Origin: Rusavskia elegans | Taxonomy: Eukaryota > Ascomycota > Lecanoromycetes > Teloschistales > Teloschistaceae | NCBI GenBank assembly: GCA_011316305.1 | Contig: SAUG01000024.1 | Span: 186,001-250,000 of the forward strand | DNA length: 64,000 nt | Direction: 5' to 3' | Part shown: one piece after another, positions 13,172-27,644 of the stretch | Layout of the letters: every line of letters begins with the position of its first letter | Numbering within the stretch: the first letter of the stretch is position 1 | Program-made: the position numbers and the translations under genes | The notes under the pieces: generated by a model | Seen by the model: only the letters and a program-made list of their open reading frames with translations | The model's database searches: none | What the model was told of the DNA's origin: nothing

Positions 13172-14641
13172 ATAATAATAAAAACGATAATAAAAACTAT
13201 AATAAAATAATAAAAATAATAATATATAATTGTAATATTTATTTTATTATTTTTTCTATTTTTTTAAAATACCGATAAAACTCTATTATATTTTTAAATA
13301 AATTTTTTACTATTATATAAATTTTTAGCCGAAAAATATAATATATTTTCTATAACTTCGCGATAAAATCTTTAGTATCTAGAATATAGAATTCCGCGGC
13401 TATTTAAAAATCGATTTTATATTATATACCCGCGCTACTATCTATAGTTATCCGATCTATATAAAAAATATTAATATATTTCTAAAATTTCTTATACTAT
13501 CTAATAAAAGCTTTAGAAATAATAACTAAAACTACTAAATAGCTAGTAATATTATCGATATATATATCGAATTAGAATATTTTCTATTTAAAAATTAGTC
13601 TAAAAATTAGTACTAAATACTAGAATATTTAACTTTTTAAAATAGATTATAAATAAAGTTTAATAGTATAATAATATCTTAGTATTTAAAAGTACTAGCT
13701 CGTATATTTAATATCTATAAACGGTTTTCGTTCGATTAAATATATAATAAATATAGTCTATTATTAGTAGCGGAATATTTATTTTAATAATCTATATTAT
13801 TCTATTTTTTTTAAACTTTTTTTTTATATTAATAAAGAATATAAATAAATCTAGATATATAATAGAAGTTTTATATCGATTTAAATATTTTTTTCGGATA
13901 TTTTTTTTTAATTTCGGCGTATTTTAATTTCGTTTAGAAATTTAATTATTAAAACTATAAAAATCTATTAAAACTTAAACTATATAAATAATATTATTAA
14001 TATTTAATCGATTTCTTTTAGTTTATCTCTTTTCTAATAATAGTAGATTTCGATTAAATTTAAAACTATTAGAAAATTTCTATTTAGATAATTATAATTT
14101 TTAATATTTTTATAGTCGAATATATTTAGCCGGAATAAAAATCTACTACGGCTATTAATATTTTTATAAAATTTTTTAATAAATAAATAGTAGCAGCGGC
14201 TTTTTATTATTTATAGCTATCTAGATAATAATAACGCCGGCTAGATTTTATAAAAATAAAACTAGATAAAATTATAATATAAAAAAAAAAGTAATTAGAA
14301 AATTCTAGATGATTTGGGATATTTATAGTAGCGTTATATAAACCTTCTACTTTTATTAATTATTTTCTATAAATATACTTTTATTAAATCTTATATAATT
14401 TAATTTAAAACAACCTTTTTTTTTTTAAAATAGTTTCTAAAATAGTTAAATCTAAATCGACCGATCTAATTTTAATAAAATAGACTAGTTTAATTATTTT
14501 CGATAATTTTTTTATTATTTTAATATAGGCCAATATTCTATATATTTTATCTAGAAAAATTTAGTATTAGAAAACTATCGAATAATCTATAGATATTATT
14601 AAATATAATAAAATTTATAGATTCCGAAAGAAAGTAAATTA

Positions 14642-15275
14642 TATCAGCATTTTCTAAAACTGGCTTAAAGCCGGTTTCAGCCGTCTCAGCCGTCTTAGCC
14701 AGTTCTTAGCCGGTATAGCTGAAAGCGGCTTATAAGCGGCTTGTCAGCCGGTTTCGGGTATACCCGAAGCTGCGTAGCTGCGCGGCTAAGACGGCTAAGA
14801 CGGCTAAGCGGCTGAGACAGCTAAGACCGGCTAAGAAGATTTAGAGATTCGATTTTAAATTCATTTAAGTCTTTATTAGTAGTTAGTAGGCCTATATACG
14901 CCTATATATAACGCTAGGCTAGCTTCGTCTAGATTAAAAATATTAGGTTTCCTTACTAGAATCTAACTAGATTAGGTCTAGCGTAGTTTATTAAATAGAT
15001 ATTCGACTTCCGTTGTTCTCGCTTTTAGCGGCGGCCGCTAAACCTTATTTTCGAGTTAGATTATATAGATTTATTTTTAGCTTATATATAGATCCTATTT
15101 TAGGCTATTTACTAAACAGATATTCGTACTATAGATACTATTAGAGCTCTAATCTATCGAAAATCCACTTTTTAGATTTTTGGATTATTTAGATTAATTA
15201 GATTATTTAGATTATTTGGATTAAGATGGCTGTCAGCCGGTCCAATCTGAAAATCAATTTTAGGATCCGCTGATA
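14642..15275 (+). mobile_element. TATCAGC fold-back element (634 bp), copy C4, least mutated
   Basis: Perfect TATCAGC and GCTGATA ends, ta on both sides. The empty site in copy 2 is near 57,545-57,555. The fold-back region is nearly free of RIP: agccgtct repeats at about 14,679-14,730 pair with gacggct repeats at about 14,785-14,836 around TTCGGGTATACCCGAA (14,753-14,768). Flanks are heavily RIP-mutated, so this copy probably entered late or escaped RIP. Confidence 0.85.
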
Positions 15276-16500
15276 TATAGATAGCTTTTATAAGTATATA
15301 GTTTATAGAAATATCTAGTATCTAGTAGAAATAGTTATTTTCTAGTTTCGGTATTTAAAGTCCGAGAAATATAATTTATTAAATAGCTATAAAGATATAG
15401 CTAACCTATTTAATAATACTAATTAAATAAAAGAAAATAGTAATTTTATTTATCTAAACTATATATTTAATAATTTTTATTATCTAGATCGGTTTTCTAT
15501 ATAAAATATAAAATATTACTATATAATAGAATAAAATTTTATTATTATTAAAATAGATAAAAATATCTAATATATTATAACTTTTAATAGATTTAATAAA
15601 ATATTTAGTACGGAGTATATAGATCGTTTAAATTAGTTAAAAAAATATTTAAAAATAAATATAGAATTTTTTAATTATAGATATTATATAGCTAATTAAA
15701 TAATTAGCTATTATATTAATTTAGAAAAGGCGTAAAAATTAAATTAATTAATAAAAGATTTATATTTAAGATAATAATAATAAAAATATAAAAGGAAAGG
15801 AAGAAGAAAAAGACAGTAGAAATAATAATAATAAAAAAAAAAGATAAAAAAAAAAGAAAAGAAAAAGAAAATAAAAAAAGCGATAAAAAAAGAAATAAAA
15901 ATTAAAATTAAAATAAAAAAAGAATATAGAAAAAAGAACTATTTTTAATTTATAAAAGAACAGAAAATAATTTATTAATTAATTAAAATTTTACTTTTAA
16001 ATATCTATATAAAATATAGAAAAGCTAATATTTATTCTATTAATATTAAAATTAAAAAAAATTAAAAATAATAAAAATATCCGATTTAACTAGAAGAAAT
16101 TTAGTATTTAATATAAAGCTACTAGATTAAACGGTACTAGATTATTTAGTACTAGAATTAAAAATATTTAAATACAGTATACTAAAATAAATAGTAGTAT
16201 TAATAAAAATATAAAAGATTAAAAATATAAAATAAAAATAATAATATAAAATTCTATAAAAGTTTCCGGTAAATAAATAGATTAGTCGTTTTATTTAACT
16301 AATATCTAGTAGTAGTCGTATCTATTCGAAAATAAAGAAATAAAAAATAATAATAATATATCCGGAGTATAATATATAATTAGATTATTACTTTTCTTTA
16401 GCAGTCTTTATATTATACCTTCAATATAATAATTAATACTTATTTTTAATACTATTAGCGTTATAAATCCTCTAGTATATAAAGCTTTTTTTTTCTTTCT

Positions 16501-17580
16501 ATTTCTTTTCTTTCTAATAATATTATCTTTATCTACTAAGCCTTTATCTGCCGTTACTACCCCTATAATATATTAACTTTTCGGATAAAATAAGATATCG
16601 TCCTAATAAAGATTTTAATAAAAAATATTTTAAGCTTGTTTTATATATAGAAAATATTTTCAGACGAAGAGATTTATAGTATTATTAATATTTACGGGGT
16701 AAAAATATAGACTTTATATAGAAATATATCTGTTCCTAGAATTAAAACAGAAAATTTAGATTATATTATAGTTTTAGATAACGGGGAAACTATAGTTAAA
16801 AAGTTTTAGTAATATATAGAAAAGATTATAAGATAATATCTATATCTAGAAAAAGATTCTCGAACTATCTATCGATATCTAGAATATTTCTAAAAAGAAG
16901 AAGATTTCTAATTTCTAATCTATTAATACTAAAAATATATATATTTAAAATAAAATAATTTATTAACTAAAAAGAAACCAAATTTACTAGTCTAGAAATA
17001 TTAATACTTAGTATATAATACTTTAATTTAGAAGAAACTCTAATCTAATAATACTAAAAACCGCTTCGGACGGAAAAAAATAACTATTTATTAACTAGAA
17101 AAGAATTTATACTATTAATTACTACTACGTTTCTATAGCCGAAATACGATAGTTTTAAAGTTTCTTACTACTATATCTAATATACTAGTAAAAATCGGTA
17201 TTCTCGGTTTCTTTATAATATAATTAGTATAGTAACCGTTTAATTCTTTATTACTGTTAGTAAAATTAAAGGTAACGTATATATAAAATATCCTGAAATA
17301 ATTTTTATAGTTATTATATAGTTTACTAGCTTCCGTATCTTTAAAATAAATTAATATAATTTCTATTTAGTAATAACTAATATAGTTAAATTCGCCTAAC
17401 GACCGGCTTCGATTTATTTTATAGTTAAACCGTTAAGTTTTTATTTTATAGAAGCCGGGGAAAGTAGACGTAACGAATTTTTCTAGTTTAATATCTAGTT
17501 AAATATAGACTTTTTATAAATAGCTTTATTATATAATATAGTACCGATTATATTATACTATATAGTATCTATAAAGGTCT
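16501..17580 (+). pseudogene. RIP-killed reading frame of at least 360 codons, unknown product
   Basis: One plus-strand frame in phase with 16,501 runs to about 17,580 with no TGA; every in-frame stop is TAA or TAG, as expected if CAA, CAG and TGG codons were hit by RIP. Readable pieces include IKTENLDYIIVLDNGETIV (from 16,741) and KNRFGRKKITI (from about 17,059). The first part is shared with copy 2, where milder RIP reads TVLIKTLIRNILRMSHI and then DEGIHS before the sequence is cut off at the tRNA gene. The composition (many charged, Tyr and Leu residues) looks genuine. I do not recognise the family. A minus-strand frame over 58,700-59,014 is also fairly open, so strand assignment is probable, not certain. 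Confidence 0.5.
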
Positions 17581-20500
17581 TCTATTTCTACTATCGTTTA
17601 TAAAGTTTAAAACGATTTTTTTTAATCTAAACGATATTATATAATATTATTACCTTCTATAGATAGTAGAAACGTTATTTAGTTTTACTATCCTTTTAAT
17701 TAGTATATTAGAAGTCGGCAGGTATATAGTATTTATTTCCTGCTATATAAAAGAAATAAGGCCTTTTTAAATTCTTTTTTTTAATATAGATAACACGCCT
17801 GTAGAAAATATTAGTAATAATTCGATCTAAATTAACTAGTACTAGATAATATACGGAAATATATTATAGTATATCGTATATTTAATATAGTAAGTTATAA
17901 CGAGAATATAGCGCCGCGAGCGTTTTATTTTCTAAAGAGGAAATACTAAAGACTCCTGCCTATATTTATATTTATTTTTTCTTTTACCGTTATTAATAGT
18001 AGAACGAGTTTTAGACTTTTATAATATATTCTTTTCCTTTCCGAAAACGGTATTAGATTTACTATTTATAGAATTCTTTCCTCTATTTAGTATAATTCTA
18101 TTATAGATAGTAGAACTAGATATCTTTTCTATAATACTATTTCTTTTTTTAAAGACCTTTTTTTTAAAATATATAGGCCTTTTATTTATCTAGTCGATAA
18201 TAGACTTATCTTTACCGTTTATAACGGTAATAAATTTACTTTTTTTAATATTCTTTTCTCCGTTAAAATTAGTCCTATTCTATATAATAGTATCGGATAT
18301 TTCTATTCTAATATTATTTTTCTCTTTACTAGGTTTCTTTTAGAATTTAATACTATCTTTCTTTAAACCTTAATTAAAGGTAGAAAGAGATTTAACTTTT
18401 AATTAATTATTTCTACAATTACTAGTAATAACGGATATACTACTTCCTATAATAATTTAGCTAGTAGAAATAAATCCCTAGTAATTAAATATAGTAGTAG
18501 TAAATATATCTACTATAGTATTATCTTTTCTTTTACCGGATATCTATAGAAAATAGGTATTTCCTTTCTTCTTTTAGTAACTATTAATAGTAGGATAGGA
18601 TTCGTAGTTTTTGAAAATATTATTACTATTATTACTAGCGGTAATAGATCTACTAGTTTCTATATTCCTTTAACTATTAAAAGTAGATCCGTTATATTCG
18701 ACTCTACTATATATAGTAGTAGTAGTAACGAAGTAATTATTTTCTATATTTTTATAGCCGTTTTAGATAGTTTTATAAAATTTAATACTATTATATATAC
18801 CGTTATCGGTTATTTCTATTATATTAATATCTCCTTTTTAATCGGCGTATAATGGAATCTAGAATTTATAATATCGATTATTAAATAATAAAGTAAATAG
18901 TAACCTATAAAGGTTAGTTAATAGTTTAATAAACTTATATAGAAACTAGAAAAAGGTAAACGTAGAATTTTTAAAAGATTTAAAATAATTATATTATTAA
19001 TAAAAAAGAAAAGGAATTTTTAGCCGGTATATCTACTTTATATCTTTACTATAATAATTTTAAATAGATAGAAAAAAAGATATTCTATTAGAAAATATAT
19101 AATAAAATAGTAGTACTAAATTCTAAAGTATTTTTTCTAAAATAATAGTTTATAGAAAAGAAGAACGAAAGTTCTATTAAAGTATCTATTATATTATAGT
19201 AGTCTAGAATAGAATAAAGATATATATATATATTAAAACCTTTTTAAAATTCTATATATTTTATAGTTCTTTAGAGTAGAATCAATTTAATATATTAAAA
19301 GAAAATTAAAATTATATCTAGCTCTCGGTTACTAGTATTCTAGTAAGAATCTATCGAAAATATATTCGCTATAATTTAAATATTTAAAAAATACCGCCTT
19401 TATAATATATAAACGGATTGATAATTATAAATAAAAGCTATATTAAAAAAACTAACCTAAATTTATAAGATACTAGTAATTACCCGGACGTTTAAAAATA
19501 GCTATATATTAGGAAAAAACCAGTTCTATTATATTATAAATAGATTACTTTTTTAAAATTAAAGCGGACCAGATATTTTCTATATAAAAATAAATCCTAT
19601 CTACGTATTATATTATACGACTCGGTAGTATATAATTATCGGTTTCGAAAATTTTATACTATTATATCTATTTAACTAAAATCCTTCCGTTTAGTTTATA
19701 TAAATCTATATAATATTATAGTAGCTTTACTTTTATTAGAAACTTTTTACTAATAGTCGTTCTATAGGATACCGGCCTATTAGATTTCTTTAAATTAATT
19801 AGTAATATCTACTTCTAGATATTTATAGAATAGGTAACCCTAAAGACTATTAATAGTAGTAAAGGTATTTACCGTTTTAGAAATATAGAAATAGTAAATA
19901 AAATCCGGGCGATTTAGATATTCGGCAGGCAGGAAGTTAATAATAAAATTTATAGAATTAATAATATACGCCGACTAAAATAAAAAAGCTTTCTAGACTA
20001 GAAGAAACTATGATTCGAATATAAAATAAAGATAAAGTCGAGCTTTCTATTAATTTTTAGCTAGTCCGAAATCCAAATCTATAATTTAATAGAAGATATT
20101 AAACTAAATTAGATAGATTTTAGTAGTATTTAAAGCAGTATATTTAAACCGTTAATAGTAATAGTAAAAGATTAAAGTTATAGATTTATTTATAAAAGAT
20201 ATAGTAGTTCGTATCTGGAATATTTTAAAGGAAGATCTAATTTTTATTAACGTATAAACTATATCTTCGAGGTATAAACCTTCCGATTATAGTTAGTATT
20301 CGCGCTTTTATAGACTATATAAACCAGATAATACTTTTAATAATAATAGTAAAATCCGTTTATTAGCGAGTAAATATTATCGTCTCCTATAAAATTATCG
20401 AGATAGAATTCTAGTCGAAGCCAATCGCTGGTTCGAAACTACGCGATGGTTTATATAAAGGTAATTATATAATCCGAATACTAATATATTAAATATAGTA

Positions 20501-23500
20501 ACTAGTAACCGGATAGTTTATAAAAGTTAATAATATAGTTTCTAACTAGATCGGTTAAAGCTAGAAAATAGTAGTCCTTTAGATATAGAATATAGGTCCT
20601 TTAATACTAATAATTAATACCGCCCTAATAAGTTAGTAGAACTAGGAAAAACCGTTTAAATTTTTATTTAACTAATAAAGTAAACTATTTAATAGCCTAT
20701 TATTACCTAGATTTAGTAGTAGATTATTTAACTTCGTAGATAGGCAAAAGTAAAACAAGACGAGTTTATAGAATATAGTTATTTATAGGAAATTTTTTAT
20801 ATTTCTAGTCTAAATCCGAATAATCCGACTTATTTACTTCGGAATTATTTATTAATAAACTTTTCGGATTAATTATTAGAAATACTTCTAAAAATTAGTT
20901 AGAAGTAGAATAGTAAAAACTTCTATCTATTATTATATTCCGGCCGTTATCGCTCGGTATATACTAATAGTAAACTCTAGCTCTTCGCTCTATATCGATA
21001 ATAGAGGTAGAGATTTTCTAGATTAATAGATTTATATAGCGGTCGGTAGTAGACTATAATATTAGATTACCGATAGACGGTACTATATAGTTTACGAATT
21101 ATATATTAGAAAGTTTATAGATATTTAGGAAATAGTATTTAAAATTCCAAGATCTAGAAAATAATTAACTATATTCTAGCTGCTCGTATCGGTATATTAT
21201 ATTTAGATTATAAAATACTATCTATTTTTAATCTCTAATCGTTTATATATTCGTAATTATACGGATTATTAAAATTATTACTAGAAATAGAAATCCGAAA
21301 GGTTAATAATTAGATTAGAAAAGCTTTTATAGTATACTAATAGCAGGAGTAGTAATAGTTTTTAATAGAAAACTAAAACAGCCTCGAAACTAATTTCTAA
21401 TAATAGAAAATAATAAATAGATAGTACTAGTATTTATATCTTATAGCTAATATATAAACCGAAATTTATATTATTTAAAAATATCTTTTAGACTATTTAA
21501 AAAAGTCAAGCCCGAACTAATTTAAATACGGAAGGTTAGTCCTTTACTAATATACTATAAATTAAGTCGACCTATAGCTTTTTATAAATATCTACTAGAA
21601 TATCGATAAGATCTAAAATATCTTATTTAAAAAATAAAAGCTAGGTTTTAATTAGATAATTAAAGATACGTAATAAAATCTATTATATTCTATCTTTAGT
21701 TTTCCTATAATTACGGATAAAGAAATTAGAATAACTATAGAATTACTAGAAGAAACTATTTCGAAAAACTTCCGTTATAGAAATTAAATCTTTATTATAT
21801 AAAAAAATAAATAAAATAATATTTAATAAAAGTAGCTATATTTCGGGAGCTGGTATACGAAATATATATACTAGTAATAAAGATTATTTAACGAAAATAG
21901 CTATATTTTAGGATTTAATATACAAAATATATATATACTAGTATTAAAAAAATAGATATCGAAAATTTATTTAATAACCGGTTTAATAGAGATTTCCGAA
22001 TAAATATTTATAAATTTAATAGAATCAGTATATTTTCTTTATATAGCTTTTTAACTTTTCTATTCTAAAGTTATAGAATATTTCTAATATATTTTTAAAT
22101 CTCGGACTTTTTCGATCTGACTTTAATCTACTATAAAATTATTATCGTTTATAGATAATTATTATATTCTTCTACTATTGTAATACCAAGTCTTCTAATA
22201 GTATATCCGGTAGTAATATATCCGGTAATAGTAGTAATCGTTTTCCATTATATATAGATATATATTTTAGAAAATTTAATTAAAGATATCGGAATATCGG
22301 ATTTTATTACGAGATTAACTCGGATAATTGTATCAGTTTTTTAGAATTACTATCTTCCGAATTTTATTCGGATAGAATATTATATAGAAATTATTTTATA
22401 TTATTATTTTCTTCGTCTATATATTTTAATAATAAGGACCTAGCTATTAGATCGATAATTTAATATAATTATAACTATTACTCTATACTATCGATCTTAC
22501 TATCTATATTTTCTAGCGATAAAGAATTTTTATTAGAATTTAAACGCGATCCGTATAGACTATTATTATTAAATACTATATTAAATTTGGTTTCTAGTAA
22601 TAAAAAAAAAGATACTAGACCTATTTTAATATATAATAATTAAAATACTAATAGCGGTCTAGATGCGGAAAATATCTACGGACGCTATATACTATTATCT
22701 CTAAACAATATATTAATTTTAGATTCTAATAATAACGAAGATAATAATAGATTTATATAAACGTTTTTCGATATATTTATAATTAGATATAAATATAATA
22801 AAGCCAAAAATCTAAAAAAGTTTATAAAATTTTAGAAAAAAAGGTTCGGGTATTTTTAGGATATTTTAATAAATTTCTAATATACTACGGAACGGGCTTT
22901 TAAAGATATAAAAAAAATTTTCGAGGAATAGAATAAAATAGTAAAAAAGTTTAAAATTAAAAAAAAAGATTAAATAATTTTATAATAACCAGTTTACTAC
23001 CTTCGATCCTTTTAAATATAAACTATTAAAGATAATAGTCTATATAAATACTAAAAAGAAACGCTTTAGAAAGAAATAAAGTTATCTATTAGCTATTTTC
23101 GATACGTTTTTTACTAATATTCTTTTAAACCTAATAATAATAGATTTATTCTAACGAATCGTACTTTTATAGCTAGATAAAAAAAATATAGATTATAATT
23201 TTATATTAATATCTAGAATTTAGTTTAAATTTTAAAAATAGATTTATTTTTATATTCTATAATATATTTAGAAAAATTTAATATATATCTACTATCTTAT
23301 AATTTTTCGATTATATAATAGAATATATTTTTTATTTATTTTCCTATATTATATAGTCCCGAAAAAAGCTAAAGTAGTTATTAAATAGATTCCGAGTATT
23401 CGAATCGGATTATTTTATTCTAGTTTATATAAACGTTAACCGTTCTATCTAGTTAGTTTATCGGAATTTTCTAGAAAGTATTTATAATCTAATTAAATAT

Positions 23501-26500
23501 ATTTAGTAATACTTACGCAGTAAATAAATAATTAATTATTATTATCTAGCTAATATTTTTTATAGAGAAAGATTTAATATAGAATATTAAACTAAATTTT
23601 AAACCTTTATAAAATCGCGCCTATTAATTAAATTAAAAGTTTTTAATTTTAAACTAAAATCCTACTAAATTTATTATTCTATTCTACGAGTTCGATTTTA
23701 TAGTCGACGATATTTAGTATATATTTAAACTATAAATATAAACTTTTAAATTTCTTTTTATATTAATTATAATATTAGTATATATATCCGAAAAAGGAAT
23801 AATAAATAGATATACTAATTCTAGAATCCTTTTATCTATTATCTTATATTCTAATTTTTTATACGCCTTTTTTTTACTATTAATAGTATTTTAGATATAC
23901 TAGTATACCTCGGAAATAGCAGTAAATAAACGAAAAATTATCTATATACTATTTTATTTCGCTTCTCTAGTAGTATATAGATCGAACTAGATTATAATAT
24001 TAGAATTAATAGTAGAGATAGCTATTATAATAGAGATATAATTTACGCGAGGCTTCGGCGCTACTATTATAGCGGCAGCTTTATCTTTATCGAAGAAAAT
24101 AATATTTAGATCCGGCTAAAAGATTTTTATTAGCTAGAACTTTTCTATTATAAAAAGGGCTTTTTAATATATAGTATCTATTTCTAATTATTTTTGAATA
24201 AAATTTAACTTTATAAAAAAAAATTAGTAAAGTACTATTTTAATATAGATGAAATTTATCTGGTTTAATAAAAAATACTTATATTATCTATATAAATATT
24301 CCGCGGTCTAATTTTTAAAATTCTAGAAAAAATTAATTTTACTAAAATTATTAATAGGTTTACTATAGCGTTATTAATTTTTTATATTCGCTAGATATTA
24401 GAATTCTTCCGAAAGTTTATTAGGAAAGATTATAATTAAACTAGATAAAATTAATTAATAAAGGTATTTCTATACCTTTAAAGTATATAATTATAATAGT
24501 AGAAAATCGAATAGAAAAAAAGTAAACGGAAAATAGTTAGTAGTAGAAAGAAAATAATAAAAGCTAAATCGTATCTAGAATATATAAATCTCTAAAATAA
24601 TAAAATAAATCTATTTCCGGTAGAGTTAAAAGCTTTATAGTAGTTTTAAGAAAGACTATATTCTTATATCGGATAGGACGATTATAAAATAAAATCTATA
24701 GTTTAAACTATATTTTAATTAAATAGAATTCCGAATTTAAATTATAGACGAAAGATATATATTTTAACGGCTAATAAAAATAGATTAAATAAAGATACGG
24801 AATACGCTAGAAAATATAAAAACTTTATTTAACGTATAATTTTACCAGAAACCAAAACCAAGATCGTATTCGCTATTTCTCGTCTATAGCACTCGCTACT
24901 TCTCGCCTATAGCATTCGCTATTCCTCGTCTATATCGATTTATTAACAATTTTAGATAAGCGTAAGTTTCGATTAAATAGTAAAAATAATATCGCTAGCT
25001 AATAATTCCAGTATTTTATATATTCCAAAAATAAAACTGCCGAAAACTAATAATATAATAGGAATATAGATAATCTATAGAATAGCTATTTTAAAAACTA
25101 GAAGGAGTTATAGGAAATATATTAGCTATATCTAGAAAAAAATCGTATTAATAGCCGATTCGGGCGATATCTATAGTATAGATAGTATCGTATTAGACGA
25201 GACCTTATAGTATTTATTTCTAGTTAGATTCTATTAGATATTAGACGAAGTAGAACTATAGTATTTAATATAAATTAATTTATAGGCGTTTAGATTTATA
25301 TAGTATCTTTAACTTTATAGTATCGGATACTCGGACGCTATTTATTCGACGATAGTAAATATTAATAGATAGGCTTTATAAAAGATATTAGCTGTACGAG
25401 CTATTTAAACGTCGGGGAAGCGCTAGGCTCGATAGCTAGATATAATATCAGTTAAATAGAGGTGAAGGATACCTGGTATTTGCCGAATATAAAGTTATTA
25501 AAACGCTAGGAAATAACAGGTTATTAGGCCCGAATAGGTAATATAAATTTATAGAATAATATATCGGATTAAATTAACTTTCCGGTTAAAACTAATATCC
25601 GTAATTACTAGATACGGTCTATATCTATTCGTTTCTATTACTACTGTAGATTTCTTTAGATATTAATCTAGATTAAACTGCGATCCAGATTATCGAAACT
25701 CTTTAAAATAATTATTTATTACTTTCTTTTATAATAGTAGTCCTTTTAAATTAGTTATTTTATATATACTGGCTTAATATATTTATAATTAGTATTAGGC
25801 CGAAATAATAACGGGACTATAATAATAGATCTTTAAAAATTTATAATATATAGATTACCTACCGCTCTTTTATAACTAAAGATTACTAGAATAAAAGCTT
25901 TAATAAAACTTCCTAGAATAGAGTAAAAGCCTGTATATTTCTACTAAAAAGCTATATATAAACTATATTCTCTTTAGCTTTTATTAATTTCTTATTAATA
26001 TTTAAAGGCTTATCTTTATTTTAATATTATAAGTTAATTTATAAAGTTTCCGGTAGATATCTAATAAACGGGTTTAAAGTTTAGTAAAAGATTCTAATTC
26101 GCTATATAGATTCCTTCGTTTATAGAAGAAAATATCTAACCTTAATTTACTATAATATTACGAGGAGATAATTTAAATTATTATCCAACTATAGAAAGTA
26201 GGCTAGGCAGTAAAATAAGAGATAGATAGTATAGAAAAATAGCTCTACGAGATCGTTATAGCCTATAATAGATACTAGAATAAGGTATCGACTATAAAAA
26301 TAACCAAATCTATAATATAAACTACGGTTAGATCTATTTTAAAAATTACTGCGAAAACTACCGCGAGAATAAATAAAGGCCTAAATACCCGAGCCTCTAC
26401 TAAAATATATACTAGAGCGGTCGATAGAGCTATTATTAAATTAACTAGTAATATTATATATAAAACAGCCTTTAACCGATTTCTATAATATATTCTATAA

Positions 26501-26766
26501 CTAAAGTCGTTTATATTATAGTATTTTAATATTAATATATCGCAGGCTATTAATCGGAACTTGGGCGATTACGATAAATTGAAATAGAAATTAGCTTCGA
26601 TATATAATTTCGACGAATAGTATATATTTTTAGATTCCTATCGGTTAGCTAATCGATATACGGGTTTTAATTCTATAGAATTTAGTTACTCTTCGTATTA
26701 GACGATTTCGGACTTCGTAAAAGATTTGGAATTAAATTTCTATTATAGTAGTAGTATAGCCTATAA
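17581..26766. repeat. RIP-degraded DNA of the middle region, no intact gene
   Basis: Continuous with copy 1 but without a second copy in the window, and equally RIP-mutated, so other copies should exist elsewhere in the genome. Fragments of open frame occur, but I cannot delimit genes. It contains a 23-bp triple repeat (24,869-24,937) and slightly less mutated patches near 20,400-20,470, 20,930-21,000 and 25,400-25,560 (the last retains aggtgaaggatacctggta). Confidence 0.7.
24869..24937. repeat. 23-bp tandem repeat, three units
   Basis: Units at 24,869, 24,892 and 24,915, consensus attcgctacttctcgtctatagc, differing only by C/T changes. They lie in a short stretch with relatively little RIP. 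No function visible. Confidence 0.85.
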
Positions 26767-27111
26767 TAGGCTGGCCGTCGGGTCGGGTTTCGAACCCGGG
26801 TTAACTAATCCGACCCGACCCGCCAAGACGAGATCTTGGCGCCAAGCCCTAGTATAAAAGTATAACTCTAGTATAAAAATTATACGAATAATTTAAAAAA
26901 ATTCTAATTAATTAACCACGCTAGCTAGAAAGATTCTAGTTAGATTATATATATTACTTTACTATATTATCTATTATATAAATTTAAAAAATTAAAATAT
27001 ATAGATTTATTCTATATATAGAAGGCTTGGCGGGTATCCGGATTCGACCCGCCAAGAAATCGGGTCGGATCCGACGGTTCGACGGAAACCCGACCCGAAG
27101 TGGCCAGTCTA
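26767..27111 (-). mobile_element. hAT-like MITE, long form (345 bp), insertion in middle region
   Basis: Begins TAGGCTGGCC and ends GGCCAGTCTA. Internal sequence is the reverse orientation of the long-form MITEs at 1223 and 1974 (tctagctagc core, subterminal gggtcgg / ccgacccg motifs). It is GC-richer and less RIP-damaged than its surroundings. Flanks agcctata and aacctatt resemble an imperfect 8-bp duplication (one change is not RIP-type). There is no second copy of the flank in this window, so no empty-site proof. Confidence 0.7.
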
Positions 27112-27644
27112 AACCTATTATTATATTGGATTATCAGGCTGTTCGTTAAATGAATTCGGAAAGAAAAGATTTTATATAGATACTTGACCAAATAATATTA
27201 TCCCGCCTTCCGTTTTTATCGTATTTAAATAATATAAATTATCGACCGTAAAATCGTATACTTTCTATCTCTATATTAAATATAAAGCTATAATTTCTAT
27301 TCGGCGTAGTAAAAATATACTCGTATAAGCGAAAAGTAATAAAGCCAGATAATAAAGCTATATATAATTTAAAATAATAATAAATATCGATTATATATTT
27401 ATATACTAATTCTAAAAAAGCTAAAGTAAAATATTATAGATAAAAGTTAATTATAAATTAGAAGATAGAATAAAATACGCCTAAATAACTATTAATCTAA
27501 TATAAACTATTAGTAAAAACTAGTCCGATTATACCTTTTACTATTACCTCTTTTAAAATTACGGCGCTATTTTAATTTCTTTTAAAAGACGTTTATAAGC
27601 TTTTTTAAATACTTTCTACTATAACGTAATCTGTTAATATATAT

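Larger units (their letters stand above)
1..16681. repeat. RIP-degraded large repeat, copy 1 (left end beyond window)
   Basis: Directly repeated, diverged copy of 45,771-59,019. Position 1 aligns with 45,771 and position 16,681 with 59,019. Differences are overwhelmingly C/T and G/A, CpA/TpG are nearly absent and TpA is very frequent: the pattern of repeat-induced point mutation in Pezizomycotina. No intact gene remains. The copy has been interrupted by later insertions absent from copy 2, annotated separately: three hAT-like MITEs, four TATCAGC fold-back elements and one SINE. Because similarity reaches base 1, the true left end lies outside the window. Some stretches still read as protein on the plus strand. 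Element class was not recognised. Confidence 0.9.
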
